From the NCBI RefSeq assembly GCF_023074055.1, contig NZ_JADPKR010000097.1, positions 124,001 to 188,000 on the forward strand: a stretch of DNA of 64,000 bases. Reading direction: 5' to 3'. The stretch is from Bradyrhizobium sp. 141 (GTDB lineage: Bacteria > Pseudomonadota > Alphaproteobacteria > Rhizobiales > Xanthobacteraceae). Below are positions 61,531 through 64,000 of the stretch, piece after piece. A model generated the notes under the pieces. That model was not told where the DNA came from and did no database searches. It worked only from the letters and a program-made list of their open reading frames with translations. Every line of letters starts with the position of its first letter. Position 1 is the first letter of the stretch. Made by a program: the position numbers and the translations under genes.

Positions 61531-62544
61531 ATGAATTTCCTCAAAACGATCGTCGCTGCCGGCTTGGTCGCCGCATCGGCGACGGCGGCCTTTGCCGCCG
61601 ACATCACCGGTGCAGGTGCGACATTCCCGTTCCCGATCTATTCGAAGTGGGCTGACGCCTACAAGAAGGAGACCGGCAACGGTCTGAACTATCAGTCGAT
61701 CGGCTCCGGCGGCGGCATCAAGCAGATCCAGGCCAAGACCGTGACCTTCGGCGCCAGCGACGCCCCGCTCAAGGTCGAGCAGCTCGAGAAGGACGGCCTC
61801 GTCCAGTGGCCGATGGTGATGGGCGCCATCGTTCCCGTCGTCAACCTCGAGGGCGTGAAGCCCGGCGAGCTGGTGTTCGACGGCGAGACCCTGGCCAGCA
61901 TCTATCTCGGCAAGATCACCAAGTGGGATGACGCGGCGATCAAGAAGCTCAATCCGAATGTGAAGCTGCCGTCGGAGGCGATCACCGTCGTCCGCCGCTC
62001 GGACGGTTCGGGCACCACCTTCAACTTCACGAACTACCTCGCCAAGGCCAGCGCGGACTGGAAGAGCAAGGTCGGTGAGGGCACTGCGGTCGAGTGGCCG
62101 GTCGGCGTCGGCGCCAAGGGCAACGAAGGCGTGTCGGGCAACATCAGCCAGACCAAGAACTCGATCGGTTACGTCGAGTACGCCTATGCCAAGCAGAACA
62201 AGCTGACCTACACCGGTCTCGTCAACAAGGCCGGCAAGACCGTGCAGCCGACCGTCGAAGCGTTCCAGGCGGCTGCCTCCAACGCCGACTGGGCCAAGGC
62301 TCCCGGCTACTACGTCATCCTGACCGACCAGCCCGGCGACAAGTCCTGGCCGATCACCGCGGCGACCTTCATCCTGATGCACAAGTCCGCGACCGACAAA
62401 GCGGCCTCGCAGGAAGCCATCAAGTTCTTCCGCTGGGCCTTCAAGAGCGGCAGCAAGGCGGCCGAGGAGCTCGACTACATCCCGATGCCGGACAGCGTCG
62501 TCCAGCAGATCGAGAAGACCTGGGCTGCCGAGATCAAGAGCTAA
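61531..62544 (+). CDS. pstS: PstS, phosphate ABC transporter substrate-binding protein
   Basis: 337 residues. Signal peptide MNFLKTIVAAGLVAASATAAFA, then the PstS hallmarks DITGAGATFPFPIYSKWADAYKKETG, IGSGGGIKQIQAKTVTFGASDAPL (phosphate-binding loops), and RRSDGSGTTFNFTNYLA. The ATG at 61531 has GGAG 8 bp upstream and starts the signal peptide; an earlier in-frame ATG is unlikely. High-affinity periplasmic phosphate binder, PhoB-controlled through the Pho box above. Confidence 0.93.
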   Translation: MNFLKTIVAAGLVAASATAAFAADITGAGATFPFPIYSKWADAYKKETGNGLNYQSIGSGGGIKQIQAKTVTFGASDAPLKVEQLEKDGLVQWPMVMGAIVPVVNLEGVKPGELVFDGETLASIYLGKITKWDDAAIKKLNPNVKLPSEAITVVRRSDGSGTTFNFTNYLAKASADWKSKVGEGTAVEWPVGVGAKGNEGVSGNISQTKNSIGYVEYAYAKQNKLTYTGLVNKAGKTVQPTVEAFQAAASNADWAKAPGYYVILTDQPGDKSWPITAATFILMHKSATDKAASQEAIKFFRWAFKSGSKAAEELDYIPMPDSVVQQIEKTWAAEIKS

Positions 62545-62553
62545 CGGCACGAA

Positions 62554-62650
62554 TGTCCCGGACGCGGCAGCGTGAAACGTTGCTGCGCTGAGCCGGGACC
62601 CACAAGAACCAGGCCCCGGATCGGCGCTGCGTCGCATCCGGGGCACGGGA
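62554..62650. repeat. Palindromic repeat, family C
   Basis: TGTCCCGGACGCGGCAGCG...GCTGAGCCGGGAC and the second arm GGATCGGCGCTGCGTCGCAT...GGGGCACGGGA. It lies between pstS and pstC within the pst operon. Confidence 0.75.
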
Positions 62651-62690
62651 TCAAGAACAAGCGTATATAAAATGGGCACAGGGGATCGGC

Positions 62691-63689
62691 GTGGCAGAAA
62701 TGGCCGTTCAGAGCGATATCATCGACGGCGCCGGACCGTATGACCGCGCCAAGGCCTTGAGCGCGTTCAAGCTCGGCGATGTCACCTTCTACTGGATCAC
62801 GCGGCTGTCCGCGATCTCGGTGCTGTTGATCCTCGGCGGGATCATCATCTCGCTGATCGTCGGTGCGTTCCCGGCGATGAGGGAATACGGCCTCTCCTTC
62901 CTGTGGACGCAGCGCTGGGCGCCGTCGGCAGATCCGCCGGTGCTCGGCGCGCTCGGGCCGATGTACGGCACGCTCGTCACCTCCTTCATCGCGATGCTGA
63001 TCGCCATTCCGGTCGGTCTCGGCATTGCGATCTTCCTCACCGAGCTCTGCCCGCAATGGCTGCGCCGCCCGATCGGCATGGCGATCGAGCTGCTCGCCGG
63101 CATTCCCTCGATCATCTACGGCATGTGGGGCTTCTTCGTGCTGGGCCCGTTCCTGGCCAACACCTTCCAGCCCTTCATGATCAAGGTGTTCGACGGCGTC
63201 CCCGTGCTGGGTGCGATCTTCGCAGGTCCCCCGTCCTATCTCAGCACGTTCAACGCCGCGCTGATCCTCGCCATCATGGTGCTGCCCTTCATCACCTCGA
63301 TCTCGGTCGACGTGTTCAAGACGGTGCCGCCGGTGCTGAAGGAAGCCGCCTACGGCGTCGGCTGCACCACCTGGGAAGTCGTCCGCAGCGTGGTGATCCC
63401 CTACACCCGGGTCGGCATCATCGGCGGCGTCATGCTGGCGCTGGGCCGCGCGCTCGGCGAGACCATGGCGGTGACCTTCATCATCGGCAACTCGTTCCGC
63501 ATCTCCTCGTCGATCTTCGCGCCGGGCACCACGATCTCGGCGGCGATCGCCTCCGAATTCGCCGAGAGCGACGGCCTGCACCAGTCCGGCCTGATCCTGC
63601 TCGGCCTGTTGCTGTTCGTGCTGACGTTCTTCGTGCTGGCCGCCGCGCGGCTGATGCTGATGCGGCTGGACAAGAAGGCGGGGAACTAA
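62691..63689 (+). CDS. pstC: PstC, phosphate ABC transporter permease
   Basis: 332 residues with six or so helices and the PstC landmarks WAPSADPPVLGALGPMYGTLVTSFIAMLIAIPVGLGIAIFLTEL, GIPSIIYGMWGFFVLGPFLA and the coupling segment KEAAYGVGCTTWEVVRSVVIPYTRVGIIGGVMLALGRALGETMAV. The GTG at 62691 follows AGGGGA; an ATG 9 bp later is an alternative. Channel partner of PstA. Confidence 0.92.
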   Translation: MAEMAVQSDIIDGAGPYDRAKALSAFKLGDVTFYWITRLSAISVLLILGGIIISLIVGAFPAMREYGLSFLWTQRWAPSADPPVLGALGPMYGTLVTSFIAMLIAIPVGLGIAIFLTELCPQWLRRPIGMAIELLAGIPSIIYGMWGFFVLGPFLANTFQPFMIKVFDGVPVLGAIFAGPPSYLSTFNAALILAIMVLPFITSISVDVFKTVPPVLKEAAYGVGCTTWEVVRSVVIPYTRVGIIGGVMLALGRALGETMAVTFIIGNSFRISSSIFAPGTTISAAIASEFAESDGLHQSGLILLGLLLFVLTFFVLAAARLMLMRLDKKAGN

Positions 63690-63693
63690 CGTC

Positions 63694-64000
63694 ATGGCTC
63701 TCAATCCGATCTATTCGCGCCGCCGCCGCAAGGACATCGTCATCCGCGGGCTCTGCTTCGCCGCGGCCGCCTTCGGCGTCACCTGGCTCGCGCTGATCCT
63801 GGCCACGCTGCTCTACAACGGCCTCGCTGGTCTGAATCTCCAGGTCTTCACCGCCGACACGCCGCCCCCCGGCTCCACCGAGGGCGGCCTGCGCAACGCC
63901 ATCGTGGGCTCGATCATCATGACCGTGCTCGGCGTCGGCATCGGCGCACCGCTCGGCCTGTTCGCCGGCACCTATCTCGCCGAGTACGGCCGCAACGACA
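63694..64000 (+). CDS. pstA: PstA, phosphate ABC transporter permease (3' end outside window)
   Basis: The ATG at 63694 is 4 bp after the pstC stop. The visible 102 residues (MALNPIYSRRRRKDIVIRGL...GGLRNAIVGSIIMTVLGVGIGAPLGLFAGTYLAEYGRND) match the N-terminus of PstA with its first two helices. It is cut by the window edge; pstB and phoU are expected next. Confidence 0.9.
   Translation, partial: MALNPIYSRRRRKDIVIRGLCFAAAAFGVTWLALILATLLYNGLAGLNLQVFTADTPPPGSTEGGLRNAIVGSIIMTVLGVGIGAPLGLFAGTYLAEYGRND

Overview
The window is about 64 kb of high-GC, densely coded chromosome from an alphaproteobacterium, most likely a Bradyrhizobium (or a close Rhodopseudomonas-type relative). The pointers are a CYP199A-type P450 with its ferredoxin, a BjaR/BjaI-type quorum-sensing pair, a box (aerobic benzoyl-CoA) cluster with a BoxR regulator, a CouP-like binding protein, many branched-chain-type ABC transporters, and numerous long imperfect palindromic repeats of the kind scattered through Bradyrhizobium genomes. 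These are recognitions from memory of the protein families; no search was run. No rRNA, tRNA, CRISPR array, insertion sequence or phage gene was seen.

Layout. (1) 1-11.2 kb: the tail of an aminoglycoside-phosphotransferase-like gene, then a nitrogen-compound operon: a Tat-exported peptide-type binding protein, two permeases, a fused double ATPase, AtzG/AtzE/AtzH(HpxZ)-type enzymes and a GntR-family regulator, facing a convergent allophanate hydrolase (atzF). (2) 11.3-20.5 kb: aromatic acid genes: a MarR regulator divergent from a feruloyl-CoA synthase, a second MarR regulator divergent from a CYP199A P450, ferredoxin and binding-protein operon, a type II NADH dehydrogenase, and a CouP-like binding protein. 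(3) 20.9-30.5 kb: one long minus-strand array for shikimate/quinate-type compounds: LysR regulator, shikimate dehydrogenase, a complete branched-chain-type ABC transporter, a Gfo/Idh/MocA oxidoreductase and a fused 3-dehydroshikimate dehydratase. (4) 30.8-32.8 kb: quorum-sensing genes with a lux-box-like palindrome and two small flanking genes. (5) 33.1-36.5 kb: a second LivHMGF set with no binding protein. (6) 36.6-42.4 kb: AraC regulator, hydroxamate-type TonB receptor, a membrane protein and a secreted class 3 lipase. (7) 42.4-46.3 kb: a glutamine-synthetase-like enzyme and a Rieske oxygenase opposite an IclR regulator. (8) 46.3-54.6 kb: the box cluster (PRC-barrel protein, group II truncated haemoglobin, BoxR, benzoate-CoA ligase, alpha/beta hydrolase, a frameshifted DUF309 gene, BoxC, BoxB). 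(9) 54.7-60.0 kb: SDR, polysaccharide deacetylase, OmpA-like protein, two membrane proteins. (10) 60.1-64.0 kb: phoR-pstS-pstC-pstA phosphate uptake, cut by the window end.

How the parts work together. Most of the window funnels plant-derived aromatic and alicyclic acids towards central ring-cleavage routes: ferulate/coumarate activation, O-demethylation of 4-methoxybenzoate-type acids to 4-hydroxybenzoate, shikimate/quinate to protocatechuate, Rieske oxidation, and benzoate through benzoyl-CoA epoxidation. Each module has its own regulator and several have readable operators. Two regulatory links cross module borders: a TGCA-N6-TGCA site of the BoxR type lies before both boxC and the orphan LivHMGF operon, suggesting that operon takes up benzoate; and a TTGT-N2-ACAA-type half-palindrome lies before both the transporter/atz operon and atzF, suggesting one GntR regulon. 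Several repeat elements sit exactly between binding-protein genes and their permease genes.
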